Shown: piece by piece, positions 53,460 through 63,157 of the stretch
Layout: each line of letters starts with the position of its first letter
Position numbering within the stretch: position 1 is the stretch's first letter
NCBI RefSeq assembly: GCF_023195835.1
Contig: NZ_CP096200.1
Coordinates: 620,001-684,000 of the forward strand
DNA: 64,000 nucleotides
Reading direction: 5' to 3'
Source: Vibrio sinaloensis
GTDB lineage: Bacteria > Pseudomonadota > Gammaproteobacteria > Enterobacterales > Vibrionaceae
Notes under the pieces: generated by a model
Told to the model about the DNA's origin: nothing
The model's input: only the letters and a program-made list of their open reading frames with translations
The model's database searches: none
Position numbers and translations under genes: made by a program

Positions 53460-54554
53460 TTATTCCGCATACTGAGGGTAATCAGTATATCCACGCTGAT
53501 TGCCCCCAAAGAGAGTGGAGCCATCCAGTTCGGCCAGAGGTTGTTGGTGCTGTATGCGCGCGACCAAATCTGGGTTGGAAACAAACGGGCGTCCAAACGC
53601 GACTAAATCCACATAACCTTTCTCAAGTACCTCGTCAGCTCGCTCTTGGGTGTAACTGCCAGCAACGATAATCGTGTTGGTGAAGTATTCGCGCAGTTCG
53701 ATGCGAAAGCTTTCTGGAATCACTGGAGCGTCGTCCCAATCCGCTTCAGACAGGTGCAAGTACGCAATATCACGAGCTTGAAGTTGTTTCGATGCATCGA
53801 GGATGGTTGGCACAATGTCTGGGCAGTTCATGTCCTTGAAAGTGATGAAAGGTGCGAGTCGTACTCCCACTTTGTTGGCACCAATGGCTTCGCTCACCGC
53901 ATCGACCACTTCCAATAAAAAGCGAAGTCGGTTTTCGCGACTACCGCCGTAGTTGTCGGTTCTGTGGTTTGAATTGGTCCGTAGGAACTGGTCAATCAGG
54001 TAACCATTACCTCCGTGGATTTCAACGCCATCGAAGCCTGCTTCAATTGCCCGTTTCGCGGCATGGGCGAAATCACTCACTACACGGTCAATATCCGCTT
54101 GAATCATGGCTCGTGGCACTCCGCAATCGACCATGTTGCCATTGCCCTGTTCGTCGGCAATCCATACTTGGGTTTCTACCGGTTTTAGTGCCGATGGGGC
54201 AATGGGCTGTTCGCCTTTTTGGAATGTCGGGTGTGATACTCGGCCAACATGCCATAACTGACAAAACATGGCTGCGCCTTGCTCTTTTGCTGCTTGGGTG
54301 ACGGTTTTCCAGCCTGTCACTTGCTCATCAGTGTAGACGCCTGGTGTGAACGAGTACCCTTGCGAATCCTCTGAAATCTGGGTCGCCTCCGAGATAATTA
54401 AGCCTGCGGTAGCGCGCTGCTTATAGTAAGTCGCCATCATTTGGTTTGGAATGTTTCCCGGTTGGCTGGTACGCGCTCGAGTCATTGGCGCCATGACGAC
54501 ACGGTTTTGTAGAGTCAGTTTTTTTAGCTGTGCTGGTTCAAATAGTTTGCTCAT
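53460..54554 (-). CDS. Old-yellow-enzyme alkene reductase, NemA-like
   Basis: A 364-residue FMN oxidoreductase of the N-ethylmaleimide reductase type. It has the N-terminal VVMAPMTRARTSQPGN, active-site HGGNGYLIDQFL (His and Asn bind the substrate carbonyl), TDNYGGSRENR and the C-terminal phosphate-binding VAFGRPFVSNPDL. It reduces activated alkenes and electrophiles with NADPH. It lies 10 bases downstream of a glutaredoxin-like gene and is probably co-transcribed with it. Confidence 0.9.
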   Translation of the reverse strand: MSKLFEPAQLKKLTLQNRVVMAPMTRARTSQPGNIPNQMMATYYKQRATAGLIISEATQISEDSQGYSFTPGVYTDEQVTGWKTVTQAAKEQGAAMFCQLWHVGRVSHPTFQKGEQPIAPSALKPVETQVWIADEQGNGNMVDCGVPRAMIQADIDRVVSDFAHAAKRAIEAGFDGVEIHGGNGYLIDQFLRTNSNHRTDNYGGSRENRLRFLLEVVDAVSEAIGANKVGVRLAPFITFKDMNCPDIVPTILDASKQLQARDIAYLHLSEADWDDAPVIPESFRIELREYFTNTIIVAGSYTQERADEVLEKGYVDLVAFGRPFVSNPDLVARIQHQQPLAELDGSTLFGGNQRGYTDYPQYAE

Positions 54555-54564
54555 GATTGGCTCC

Positions 54565-55194
54565 TTACTTAAGTAGTGGCACTTGAGTTTTACTGCTTAC
54601 CGATTCCATCCAATCTTTCACGGTTTTGTCCCATTGGATTTCTGCGGCACTGAAGAACCCGCGCAAAATAGAAAATAAGATCGCTTCGTCTACCAGAGTC
54701 ACATGCTGATAAGAGTCGAGATTCAACACGCTTCTAGCGCGTTCGATGAGTACTTCGACCTCTTTGGCAATGTTTGGCGTGTCTTGCAGAAGTGCGTCAA
54801 AATTGAGTGCTTCAGTTTCCTTTTTTGCGCGCCAAGCTTGTTGTGCAGACTGAGTGGCAAACTCTGGAAAATCCATGTTTGACCAACGTGGGTACCCCAC
54901 TTTTTGTAATGGAAGGAACGCAATTTTTTGCCAATCCAACACTGGCTGAGACGGTTGGCTTGTTTCACTTGATGTTGCCAGTTCAAGGAAGTAAGCGATG
55001 ATATCTAGACTTTCTGCCATCGCTTCACCGTTGTCTTTGATAAGAAGTGGCACTTGCTTGGTTCCAATCAGGTCTGTTGTGGTTTTGTCGTCGTCATAAG
55101 CAATATTGATGACGTCGAGTTGGATATTCAGCATGCCAGCAACATAGCGGACGCGAGCGCTGAATGGGCAGTGTTCGTAAATGTAGAGTTTCAT
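54565..55194 (-). CDS. Glutaredoxin-2-like protein (GrxB family), monothiol
   Basis: A 209-residue GST-fold glutaredoxin. The N-terminus MKLYIYEHCPFSARVRYV parallels E. coli GrxB (CPYC), but the second cysteine is serine (CPFS). GTKQVPLLIKDNGEAMAESLDII supplies the cis-proline and glutathione site. With one active-site cysteine it would work by a monothiol or glutathionylation mechanism. It is co-directional with the alkene reductase. Confidence 0.83.
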   Translation of the reverse strand: MKLYIYEHCPFSARVRYVAGMLNIQLDVINIAYDDDKTTTDLIGTKQVPLLIKDNGEAMAESLDIIAYFLELATSSETSQPSQPVLDWQKIAFLPLQKVGYPRWSNMDFPEFATQSAQQAWRAKKETEALNFDALLQDTPNIAKEVEVLIERARSVLNLDSYQHVTLVDEAILFSILRGFFSAAEIQWDKTVKDWMESVSSKTQVPLLK

Positions 55195-55271
55195 AGTGTT
55201 TTCCTAGTGATTTAATTGGGTAGCCCTCTTGTTCGGGAGGCGTTAAGTCAGGGCTACCAGTAGGGATGAAA

Positions 55272-56459
55272 TTAGTTGTTGAAGCTTGGTGTTAGCTCAG
55301 CATGTTTGCTTTCTTTGCGGTTCGCCTTGGCGATGAATAGCAAACCAATCAGCGGGACAATGATGGCTGCGTAAGGGATCATGTCTGCGCCCATTTGGCT
55401 ATCGAGCACCATGCCGCCTAAGAAGCCACCAAAGGCATTGGCTAAGTTGAACGCAGAGATGTTTGCCGTCGCCGCTAACTCTTGACCTTCGCCACCGTGG
55501 TTCATTACTCGAAGCTGCATTGCAGACACGTTAGCGAAAGAAGCAATACCAAATACAAAGGCGGTGGCAATAAACAGTACTTTGCTTTCGACAGTTAGGC
55601 CGACCAGTACCAGTGACACAATCATCGCGATGGCCCAGAACATGGAGGCTTTTTGTAGGTTTTTATCTGATGAACGACCACCCATGGTGTTGCCAACAAT
55701 CAGACCGACGCCAACGATAACCAAAATCCAAGTCACGGCACTTTCACCAAAGCCAGTGATGTGCATGGCGATAGGGGCGATGTAGCCATACAACGTCATA
55801 AACCCCGACCAAGCAAATACGGTGATCGCAAGGCTGATAAGTAGCATGGGGTTTTTGAACGCAGCCAATTGCGCTTTGACATCTTTTGCTTCGCCATGAC
55901 CCGTCGATTTGATCACTGAAGTGATGAAGAACAGAGCCACTAAACCAAAAGCGGCAACGGTCAAGAAAGTGGTGTGCCAGCCGAATTGCAAGCCAATCCA
56001 AGTACCACCAGGCACACCTAAAACGTTAGCCAGTGTTAGGCCTGCGAACATCTGTCCGACCGCACGGCCTGCCATTTTTTCTGAAACCAAATTGGTCGCG
56101 ACCACGGCTCCGATACCGTAGAAAGGACCTTGAACTAAACCTGTGATCACTCGGCTAACCATCAACACAAAGTAGTTCGGCGCGAAAGCGGACAATACGT
56201 TGCCGAGAATAAACAGCACCATTAGCCCAGCCAGTACGGCTTTCTTGTTAAAGCGTGCTAAGTAAATCGTAAGTAGCGGGCCGCCAAACACAATGGCAAG
56301 CGCGTAGGCGCTAATTAGGTAACCCGCTTGTCCTTCCGTGATGGACAATGAGTTGGCAACTTGAGGAAGAATTCCTGCAATAACAAATTCCGCGGTACCG
56401 ATAGCAAAAGCCGCAAGCGTTAAGATCCATACCTGCAGCGGCATTTTTTCTTTATTCAT
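55272..56459 (-). CDS. MFS efflux transporter (AraJ-like DHA1 type)
   Basis: A 395-residue 12-helix permease. It starts MPLQVWILTLAAFAIGTAEFVIAGILP and contains ISAYALAIVFGGPLLT and LVQGPFYGIGAVVATNLV, typical of the AraJ/DHA1 group of drug or metabolite exporters. It lies between the SDR and glutaredoxin genes in the same direction, making a likely four-gene detoxification operon. Confidence 0.87.
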   Translation of the reverse strand: MNKEKMPLQVWILTLAAFAIGTAEFVIAGILPQVANSLSITEGQAGYLISAYALAIVFGGPLLTIYLARFNKKAVLAGLMVLFILGNVLSAFAPNYFVLMVSRVITGLVQGPFYGIGAVVATNLVSEKMAGRAVGQMFAGLTLANVLGVPGGTWIGLQFGWHTTFLTVAAFGLVALFFITSVIKSTGHGEAKDVKAQLAAFKNPMLLISLAITVFAWSGFMTLYGYIAPIAMHITGFGESAVTWILVIVGVGLIVGNTMGGRSSDKNLQKASMFWAIAMIVSLVLVGLTVESKVLFIATAFVFGIASFANVSAMQLRVMNHGGEGQELAATANISAFNLANAFGGFLGGMVLDSQMGADMIPYAAIIVPLIGLLFIAKANRKESKHAELTPSFNN

Positions 56460-56559
56460 AGGGGAGTCTCTTTTTTATTTTGTTTGAACCCATTGGTGCC
56501 ATGCTTTTTTTGTTGCTCTGTCACCTTGCATTTATTTGCGGTTAGCTAAGCGTGTGTTG

Positions 56560-57228
56560 TTAGCCAAGCAGTGCGCCACCATCGACATCAATCACGGCGC
56601 CAGTCATGTAGCTGTTTTCAATCAGAAGTCGATAAGCTTTTGCAACGTCACTGGCTTCGCCTACTTTGCCCACTGGTAAGCTATTTTGTGTGCGTTGATA
56701 CATGGCATTTCTGTCGTCTTCGTGCATACCTTGATACGCCTCAGTTATGGTCAAACCTGGGCTGACTGCATTCACTCTGATCGGAGCCAACTCTTTCGCC
56801 AGTACTTTCGTGGTTGCTTCAATGGCTGCGTTGATGGCGGCTTTGACGTAGGTGTTAGCGACAACTTTACGCGATAACATGCCGGAAGTTAGTGTGATTG
56901 ATCCGCCTTGTTTGATGTAGCGTGCGCCATTTTTCGCCGCGCTGATGGCGCCCCAAAACTTGGTATCGAACGCGTATTTTGCTTGGGGAATTTCCACGTC
57001 CACTACTTTGCCTGCTGGAGCATAAGAACCTGCTGTGACGATTAGGTGGTCAAAAGCACCAATGGTTTCGAAGTAGTGATAAACCGACTGCTCATCGCTG
57101 ATGTCTAGTCCTGTTTTACGGCTTGCAACGTGGACAACCGTATTGTCGCTCGCAAGTTGTTGGCTAAGCTCAGCACCAATACCTGAAGTGCCACCGAGTA
57201 CGACATAAACAATTTTTTCTGTTGTCAT
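56560..57228 (-). CDS. Short-chain dehydrogenase family protein with altered catalytic motif
   Basis: A 222-residue Rossmann-fold SDR with LGGTSGIGAEL for NAD(P) and LIVTAGSYAPAG. The usual YxxxK reads NTYVKAAINAA: the Lys is present but the Tyr is displaced to two residues before it. Activity may therefore differ or be lost. The ATG at 57228 is chosen; the upstream TTG at 57243 lies in the GGAG ribosome site. It is divergent from the LysR gene. Confidence 0.83.
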   Translation of the reverse strand: MTTEKIVYVVLGGTSGIGAELSQQLASDNTVVHVASRKTGLDISDEQSVYHYFETIGAFDHLIVTAGSYAPAGKVVDVEIPQAKYAFDTKFWGAISAAKNGARYIKQGGSITLTSGMLSRKVVANTYVKAAINAAIEATTKVLAKELAPIRVNAVSPGLTITEAYQGMHEDDRNAMYQRTQNSLPVGKVGEASDVAKAYRLLIENSYMTGAVIDVDGGALLG

Positions 57229-57311
57229 GATTTGTTGCTCCAATCTCGTTTCAATAGAGTCAGTATATTGATTGGAATGAATTTGATAATTAGCTAAGAT
57301 TTGAATTGATT

Positions 57312-57328
57312 ATTCAGCTCAGATGAAT
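57312..57328. promoter_or_regulatory. Possible LysR-type binding site
   Basis: ATTCA-N7-TGAAT, an interrupted dyad in the gap between the SDR and lysR genes. It is located where LysR regulators normally bind. Confidence 0.4.
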
Positions 57329-57349
57329 AATGAGGTTTAAGGAGGGAAT

Positions 57350-58288
57350 GTGGACAAGTTTTCAGACATGACGCTGTTTGTCAGCATAGTGAAGAACCAA
57401 GGGTTGGCGGCAGCTGGCAGAGAGCTCGGCTTATCACCTGCCACGGTAACGGCGAGATTGCAGTCTTTGGAAGATCGTTATGGGGTGAAATTACTTAATC
57501 GCAGTACAAGGCATATCTCGTTGACGGACTCTGGTGCTCTCTACCATCAGGCATGTCTGGAAATCATCGACAGCGTCAACGAAACGGAGAACTTACTTCA
57601 AACTGGCACCAAAGAAGTGCGCGGGACACTTAAAATCTCGGCCCCGCGTGATATTGGTAAGCAATACATTTCACCAATACTGTCGGAGTTTAGTCAGATC
57701 TATCCCGATGTGATCCCGTATCTGTATTTGAATGATAACTTATCCAACTTAGCTGAGTCCGGTTTGGACATCGTTATCCGATATGGGGAACTGGCCGATA
57801 GCAACCTTATCTCTCGCAAACTGGCATCCAGTCGCCGAGTGCTTTGCGCTTCTCCTGAGTATTTGGCCAAGAAAGGCACGCCGATCACGCCTCAGGATTT
57901 AGCACAGCACGATTGTTTAGCCATGGTTCGCAGCAACGAAGAGCTGAAAACATGGTACTTTCAAGATCAAGAGCAGCACAACGTTGTTACTGTCGTACCG
58001 AAGCGGTTTTCTGATGATGGCGAGGTGATTCGTCAATGGGCGTTAGATGGGGCGGGTATTGCGTTGAAATCGATTCTCGATGTGCAAGAAGACATCAAAC
58101 AGCAGCGTTTAGTAACGGTGTTAAATGGCTATATGAAGAACTTCAACGCATCAACCTCTTCTGCAGGAGCTGATCTGAATGTGATCTACCTGAGCCGTCA
58201 GTATCAGCCTAAGCGACTGCGCCTATTTATCGACTTTTTACTTGAGCGATTTAATAGTCAAAACGACCCGAATTTAATCGCTCACTAA
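57350..58288 (+). CDS. LysR-family transcriptional regulator
   Basis: A 312-residue regulator. The N-terminal winged helix reads LFVSIVKNQGLAAAGRELGLSPATVTARL, and the effector domain starts near residue 90 (GTLKISAPRDIG). The start is a GTG at 57350 with AAGGAGGG just upstream; the overlapping ATG at 57348 is out of frame. It probably regulates the divergent SDR-MFS-glutaredoxin-reductase genes. Confidence 0.88.
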   Translation: MDKFSDMTLFVSIVKNQGLAAAGRELGLSPATVTARLQSLEDRYGVKLLNRSTRHISLTDSGALYHQACLEIIDSVNETENLLQTGTKEVRGTLKISAPRDIGKQYISPILSEFSQIYPDVIPYLYLNDNLSNLAESGLDIVIRYGELADSNLISRKLASSRRVLCASPEYLAKKGTPITPQDLAQHDCLAMVRSNEELKTWYFQDQEQHNVVTVVPKRFSDDGEVIRQWALDGAGIALKSILDVQEDIKQQRLVTVLNGYMKNFNASTSSAGADLNVIYLSRQYQPKRLRLFIDFLLERFNSQNDPNLIAH

Positions 58289-58290
58289 AT

Positions 58291-58318
58291 AAGAGAGACG
58301 GTGGTAGCCGTCTCTCTT
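58291..58318. terminator. Hairpin between convergent lysR and lipoprotein genes
   Basis: An 11-bp stem AAGAGAGACGG/CCGTCTCTCTT with a six-base loop. T-tract is weak on both strands. Confidence 0.6.
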
Positions 58319-58326
58319 GTTAGCAT

Positions 58327-61300
58327 TTAGCGATAACCATCAAATCGATAGATTTGGTCGAGGATTTCTCCTTGTCCGGGGCTGACATCAGACCAAGTGG
58401 TGTCATACCAAAACGTTTTGAATGAAAGGTCGCTGCTGCCAGAGTTAATCAGCTCGTTCAGCTCATACGACCCGGTATACGCTGGGTGGGTCACGTCGAT
58501 GGTGAGTCGACCATCCACGACATACCAAGTAAAACCAAACTCCCCATCTTCCGCGTCAACAAATGCCCCCTCACCGTTGGGTTTAAAGTAGACTTTTTCC
58601 TCTTCGACAAAGGTCTGCTCACCATTAACCTCCGCATAGTGGCCCACTAACCAGTTGCCGCGCACATTGGGGTTGATACCGGCCATCAAGTCGGCGGTGA
58701 GTTTGCTACCATCGCCTATCTGTAGATAACAACTCGCTAAGGCGTCTCGATAGTCCTGGGTGGTGGCATAAGATTCAGGCTTGTCGTTGGCGTCATCCCA
58801 AGGGGTGTTCGCCAAGTCGCAGCTGCTCGCCATCAACACATTCGGTGCGTAAGTGGTCAGTTCCATACCACTGATTTCGCTATGTTCCACACCGTTGTCT
58901 TGCCATTTAAAGAAGCCAAGTAAGCTGAACTTTCCTCCTTGTTGAGCGATGTAGGCGAAATATTCTTGGTCACCACCGTTATTGATCGATACGATACCGT
59001 TGCTATCTATCGTCCAACTAAAGGAATCTCTGTATCCATTTGATTCGTAATAGTCGCCAGTGCCATTGGCGAGGAACTGATAGCTTAGCCAGAAGGTATC
59101 GCTCTCACGATAGTGTAGTGTGAGCCCTTCTAAGTAGCTGCTATCAATGCCGATATAGCCACAGCGATAGGCCGCTGCAAGGTAGTCACCATACGCATCT
59201 ACCTCACCTTGACGCAGTGAATTTTGCCACTCGCAAATGCGATAGCTCGGATTCAGCACTTGATGTAACCGCTGCTCTGCCACCTGTTGGTCGGTAAACA
59301 ATTGACCAAGATTGGTGGTCCAACTAAAGCGTTGCGGATCCATATCTAAACCATACATGTCGATACGTTGACGGTAGTATGCACTCGCTTCAGGCTTGAT
59401 ATTGTTGCTGTCTATTGGCGCAGTGAGAATGAGATCGGGACCATTACTGACCACATAACTGTCAGGTAGCACACCATCTTGGGTTAAGGTGAGAGGAACC
59501 ACCGTCGGCGTACCGTCGGTTAAGCGTGGATCTTGAGTCACGGCGTACCATTGACGTGGCGAGCCATCGGCAAGATATTGGAAAGTCTCGTTAGGCAATG
59601 AGGCCGCGTAGCGATCGAGACCGGGGATAATCGACCCATCAATATCGTACATCCAAGTACCGCCAGAGCGAGCCGCTTCGATTCGTTCGGCAAGATTGAC
59701 CACATCGGTGCTGCCCCACTCATCAAAAGAGAGCGTGGTCCAAATATCATCCTGTTGACGGCTGTAGATCCGATACGCTTGGCCGATATTGTCACTGGCC
59801 GCGGTAAAGTCATAGCCATCGAGGGCAAGATGCGCCCAAGTCACATACTCATTGCGCTCATTATCCGAGACATCACGCGAGTCCATCTGCCACCAATGGA
59901 AGCGATAGCCCTGTGGCGACTGAACATCGACGAGCTTGGTGTCGTTATCGGCAAGCACAAAGCGTTGGCCAAACTGCTGCTGACTACCATCCGCGCGGGT
60001 CAAAACAGAATAGTCATACCAATAACTGGTTAAGTTGTCCCAATTGCCTGCGGTGTAGTTAAAGTCGGCGTATTCCTCATGAATACCATCTTGCGGATTA
60101 GCCCAAATCGGACGAGCAAAACCATATTGGTAGCTACCCTCTTGATTGTTGATCAGGCTTAACACTGTGTTAATGGTGCCGTCGGCCTGCCAGTCTTGCT
60201 TATCTTCTACCTCAACCGCGATGAGGTCTTGCCACACAGTACGGTTGTAGCTGATGTAATCTTGTGGCTGCGCTACACCGCTATCGACGTCGAATCCTTG
60301 CACCACATACTGCTTCATGGTGGTCGTCACAACTTGCTGATTGTTGCTATCTGCAATATCAACCGTAAAGTGCTGAATGGTATCGATAGCGGTTAAATCG
60401 CTAGGATGCTGCCTTATGCTGAAATCGAGGTGATCATTTTGGCGTGGCGTATCGCCATTGACGCCCCCTTCAGGAGTGGCATCGCTCTCATCGACATAGC
60501 GCCAGAACGTTTCGCTGTCACCATTTGGGCTGCGACTACCGATATCGAGCAATTGCCCATTAAACTGGGCGTTACCATCGAGGTTAAAATCAAAACTAAA
60601 CTCATGCACGCGAGTAAAGCTGCCTGCTAAGGCCAATTCGCGACTCTCAGTTTCACCATAAATATCATTGTCTTCATCGGTATAAAGGTGAGTGAGCGTC
60701 GTGCGCACTGAGCCATCATTGAGCTGCTCTACCCGTTTGCTAACGGCAATATTGAGCAGCATTGGATGGCGGTGATTGATGTTGAGCACGGCGCGGCGAA
60801 CATCGTTGCTTTGATGGCTATCAGCGACGGACTTAGTGCTGTCATCCGGATAAGCATCACTGTTGTCGCCGACGTTATCGTTATCTGTATCTGCCCATTC
60901 GGTGGGATCGTCGTCGAATGGGTCAGCATTATCACCAACTTGGTCGCCATCGCTATCAGCCCACTCAGCAATGTCATCGGGGAATAGGTCGATAATACTG
61001 TCATAACCGTCACCGTCGTGATCACCGGCAATATTGGGATTGAAATCCTCACTGTCGTTATCGTCTAGATAGCCGTCGTTATCATCATCTAGGTCTGCGT
61101 TATCACCGACCCCATCGCTATCAAAGTCGCTGGTTTCATTAGGGTTAAAGGCGAAGGCGTCTTGATTGTTACCCACGCCGTCATCATCGCTGTCTAACCA
61201 TTCATCGCTTTCATTGGGAAAGGCATCGAGCGTATCCGGCACGCCATCGCCATCACTATCAACACTCGCGTTTTGGTCACTTGGTGGCGTAACCGGCGCT

Positions 61301-62085
61301 GGGGTATTGGCTAGCTGATCCTCAGCGGTGTTATCCAACACTTGTTTGATTTTATCGCTGACCGCTTCAGCAACCATCAACTGCGGCACACTCTGGCTGG
61401 CGTTGGCTCCGGCATTTTGTACATCTTGCACCAGATTGAGCATCTGTTCAGGGGTAGCGGGCAGCACCTGTTGCGATTTAACAAGGTTTTGCGCCGCAAA
61501 TGTTGATTTGGGGCTGCGAGTGGCTGGATCTAGGTAGTCATCAAACAGAGTATCCGGGTCTAGGCCAAGTAGGTTCGCCGCCTCTAGCGTGGCTTGCTGT
61601 TTAAGCTGTTTTATTTGAGCCGGATCAGACAAAGCATCGGGGTTCTTATTCATCAGCAGGTTGACCATAGATGACAGCGGCGTGACATTGGCTTCGCCGG
61701 CAGGCGCCGAGAGTACCATACTGCCTTGCATCACTTGTCCACTGGGGTTGGTGCTATCTATGGTGTCTTCATCAATGGTTTCACCAGCAATGGCGTGCAC
61801 CACTATCGGGTAGTTTTGGTAGTCGGGAATGGCAGACACATCGAGCAGCGCTACCCCGCCCTCACCGGTGATCGCGCTCGGTTCGCTGTCTTCGTCGTGG
61901 AGAAAGTCTCGGTTAATGTCGAGCCATACTTTAGCGTTACGCAAGTAACCATCAATGGCTTTGACTGAGTATGGTGTTGCGGTAGTCGAGCCGGTGGAAG
62001 AGGGACTATCGCCGCCACTATCACACCCGACCAGCAACAAGGCGCCAGTTAATCCCAGCGCCAGGGCTATCTTGTTCGCTCTCAT
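58327..62085 (-). CDS. Large lipoprotein with thrombospondin type 3 calcium repeats
   Basis: A 1252-residue surface lipoprotein. The lipobox LLVGC (Cys21) is followed by a Ser/Gly/Thr linker. At about 40-130 is a domain with GYLRNAKVWLDINRDFLHDE. A helical region follows to about 270, then thrombospondin type 3 repeats (about 275-420) such as DSDGDGVPDTLDAFPNES and DDDNDGYLDDNDSED, each Asp-rich and Ca2+-binding. The remaining 800 residues are rich in Trp/Tyr/Gly, with no recognised family. The gene is monocistronic. Adhesion or glycan/protein binding is possible, but no enzymatic motif is visible. Confidence 0.82.
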   Translation of the reverse strand: MRANKIALALGLTGALLLVGCDSGGDSPSSTGSTTATPYSVKAIDGYLRNAKVWLDINRDFLHDEDSEPSAITGEGGVALLDVSAIPDYQNYPIVVHAIAGETIDEDTIDSTNPSGQVMQGSMVLSAPAGEANVTPLSSMVNLLMNKNPDALSDPAQIKQLKQQATLEAANLLGLDPDTLFDDYLDPATRSPKSTFAAQNLVKSQQVLPATPEQMLNLVQDVQNAGANASQSVPQLMVAEAVSDKIKQVLDNTAEDQLANTPAPVTPPSDQNASVDSDGDGVPDTLDAFPNESDEWLDSDDDGVGNNQDAFAFNPNETSDFDSDGVGDNADLDDDNDGYLDDNDSEDFNPNIAGDHDGDGYDSIIDLFPDDIAEWADSDGDQVGDNADPFDDDPTEWADTDNDNVGDNSDAYPDDSTKSVADSHQSNDVRRAVLNINHRHPMLLNIAVSKRVEQLNDGSVRTTLTHLYTDEDNDIYGETESRELALAGSFTRVHEFSFDFNLDGNAQFNGQLLDIGSRSPNGDSETFWRYVDESDATPEGGVNGDTPRQNDHLDFSIRQHPSDLTAIDTIQHFTVDIADSNNQQVVTTTMKQYVVQGFDVDSGVAQPQDYISYNRTVWQDLIAVEVEDKQDWQADGTINTVLSLINNQEGSYQYGFARPIWANPQDGIHEEYADFNYTAGNWDNLTSYWYDYSVLTRADGSQQQFGQRFVLADNDTKLVDVQSPQGYRFHWWQMDSRDVSDNERNEYVTWAHLALDGYDFTAASDNIGQAYRIYSRQQDDIWTTLSFDEWGSTDVVNLAERIEAARSGGTWMYDIDGSIIPGLDRYAASLPNETFQYLADGSPRQWYAVTQDPRLTDGTPTVVPLTLTQDGVLPDSYVVSNGPDLILTAPIDSNNIKPEASAYYRQRIDMYGLDMDPQRFSWTTNLGQLFTDQQVAEQRLHQVLNPSYRICEWQNSLRQGEVDAYGDYLAAAYRCGYIGIDSSYLEGLTLHYRESDTFWLSYQFLANGTGDYYESNGYRDSFSWTIDSNGIVSINNGGDQEYFAYIAQQGGKFSLLGFFKWQDNGVEHSEISGMELTTYAPNVLMASSCDLANTPWDDANDKPESYATTQDYRDALASCYLQIGDGSKLTADLMAGINPNVRGNWLVGHYAEVNGEQTFVEEEKVYFKPNGEGAFVDAEDGEFGFTWYVVDGRLTIDVTHPAYTGSYELNELINSGSSDLSFKTFWYDTTWSDVSPGQGEILDQIYRFDGYR

Positions 62086-62200
62086 GTTGCCTCCCTAGCA
62101 ATCGCGCACTTCGTTGAGTCACAATCAGCTTAGAAAGCAGCCATTTAAAGCTCATCACCCATTTGGGGGATGAATGATTTCTAGTTACAGCGGCTTTGAT

Positions 62201-63025
62201 TTATATCAATTCTGCTAAACGCGAAGGCGGGCTCATCCATCGCTTGGTCGGCGCTGGCACACGCTCAAAATAACGACTCAGCAGTTGATTCTGATGACGG
62301 CAGTCAGTTTTATGCAAGATCTGTTTGATTTGGCTGCGCACCGTCTCTTTTGAAACGTTACGCATTTTGGCCACTTCACTGCCATCAAAGCCTTGCGCCA
62401 GCAAACTCAAGACCGAAAGCTCGGCGCTGGTCAACAGTTCAAGCGGCAGAGCTGGCCCCGCGTGCGTGGCCAACTGGGCAAAACGGCTCTCCATCTCGCG
62501 CTGCGCCAGCCAATAATTGCCCCAACTGCGTAAAAACTGCCAAACGTTTTGCAACTGAGATTGGTCGCGTTGGCTTAACCGCGCGTCACCATGGCTACTC
62601 AACATCAAATAGTGGCGATGATTCAAATGCACCAATCCACTGTGAGAGTGGTGAAGCTCCATGGTCGGCACTAAGATATCTTGGAAGATAGGGTCGCGAA
62701 TAGTTGTGACTGGCAGCATCTGCTGCATGTACATCAAATTGCCCAGCAAACCACGCTGCATATAGTGATGAAAGAATGCATCGTGGTCGATGTGACGCTG
62801 ATAAACGGCCATTTGGTGCTCAGAAAAGCCATGTACGTGTTGATAGATTGGCGTTTGCTTAGCGTCAATAATCATCAGCACAAAGTAGTTTAAGCCCAAT
62901 CGCCCAAGCTCGAGTGTGAGTAAATACTCTAAATTATGGCCAGACACATTGGCATATGTTGACCGTTGCAACCAGTCGTTCATTGGCGTCACCTTGATTT
63001 GCAGCCCACCTGACGTTTGGGACAT
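62201..63025 (-). CDS. LuxR-family helix-turn-helix regulator
   Basis: A 274-residue regulator. The C-terminal GerE/LuxR domain (about 200-260) has LTSAELSVLSLLAQGFDGSEVAKM, NVSKETVRSQIKQILHKTD. The N-terminal 190 residues contain many His/Tyr (HVHGFSEHQMAVYQRHIDHD) and show no clear autoinducer-pocket signature, so the signal is unknown. It is upstream of, and co-directional with, the large lipoprotein gene (115-base gap), which it may regulate. Confidence 0.83.
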   Translation of the reverse strand: MSQTSGGLQIKVTPMNDWLQRSTYANVSGHNLEYLLTLELGRLGLNYFVLMIIDAKQTPIYQHVHGFSEHQMAVYQRHIDHDAFFHHYMQRGLLGNLMYMQQMLPVTTIRDPIFQDILVPTMELHHSHSGLVHLNHRHYLMLSSHGDARLSQRDQSQLQNVWQFLRSWGNYWLAQREMESRFAQLATHAGPALPLELLTSAELSVLSLLAQGFDGSEVAKMRNVSKETVRSQIKQILHKTDCRHQNQLLSRYFERVPAPTKRWMSPPSRLAELI

Positions 63026-63107
63026 TGACTCATGTCTCTAATGATTAAATTAGTCAAAAAATCGCCACCGTCATGCAACCGAGATCAAACTATTGCGATA
63101 CCAAATG

Positions 63108-63143
63108 AAAAAAGCCCCAATTGAGTCAATCAATTGGGGCTTT
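63108..63143 (-). terminator. Terminator after the alkyl sulfatase gene
   Basis: A perfect 14-bp stem, AAAGCCCCAATTGA (63111-63124) with TCAATTGGGGCTTT (63130-63143), loop GTCAA. Read on the minus strand it ends in TTTTTT. Confidence 0.88.
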
Positions 63144-63157
63144 AGTGTTAACAGCGA

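Noticed and set aside
58389..58404. RutR-like sequence GACCAAGTGGT in the lipoprotein gene
   Set aside because: It lies deep inside coding sequence near the 3' end of an unrelated gene, lacks the extended outer arms, and has an imperfect right half.
60729..61052. Low-complexity Asp-rich region considered as a tandem DNA repeat or CRISPR-like array
   Set aside because: The periodicity is that of the protein-level thrombospondin type 3 repeats; DNA units vary in length and sequence and there are no spacers.
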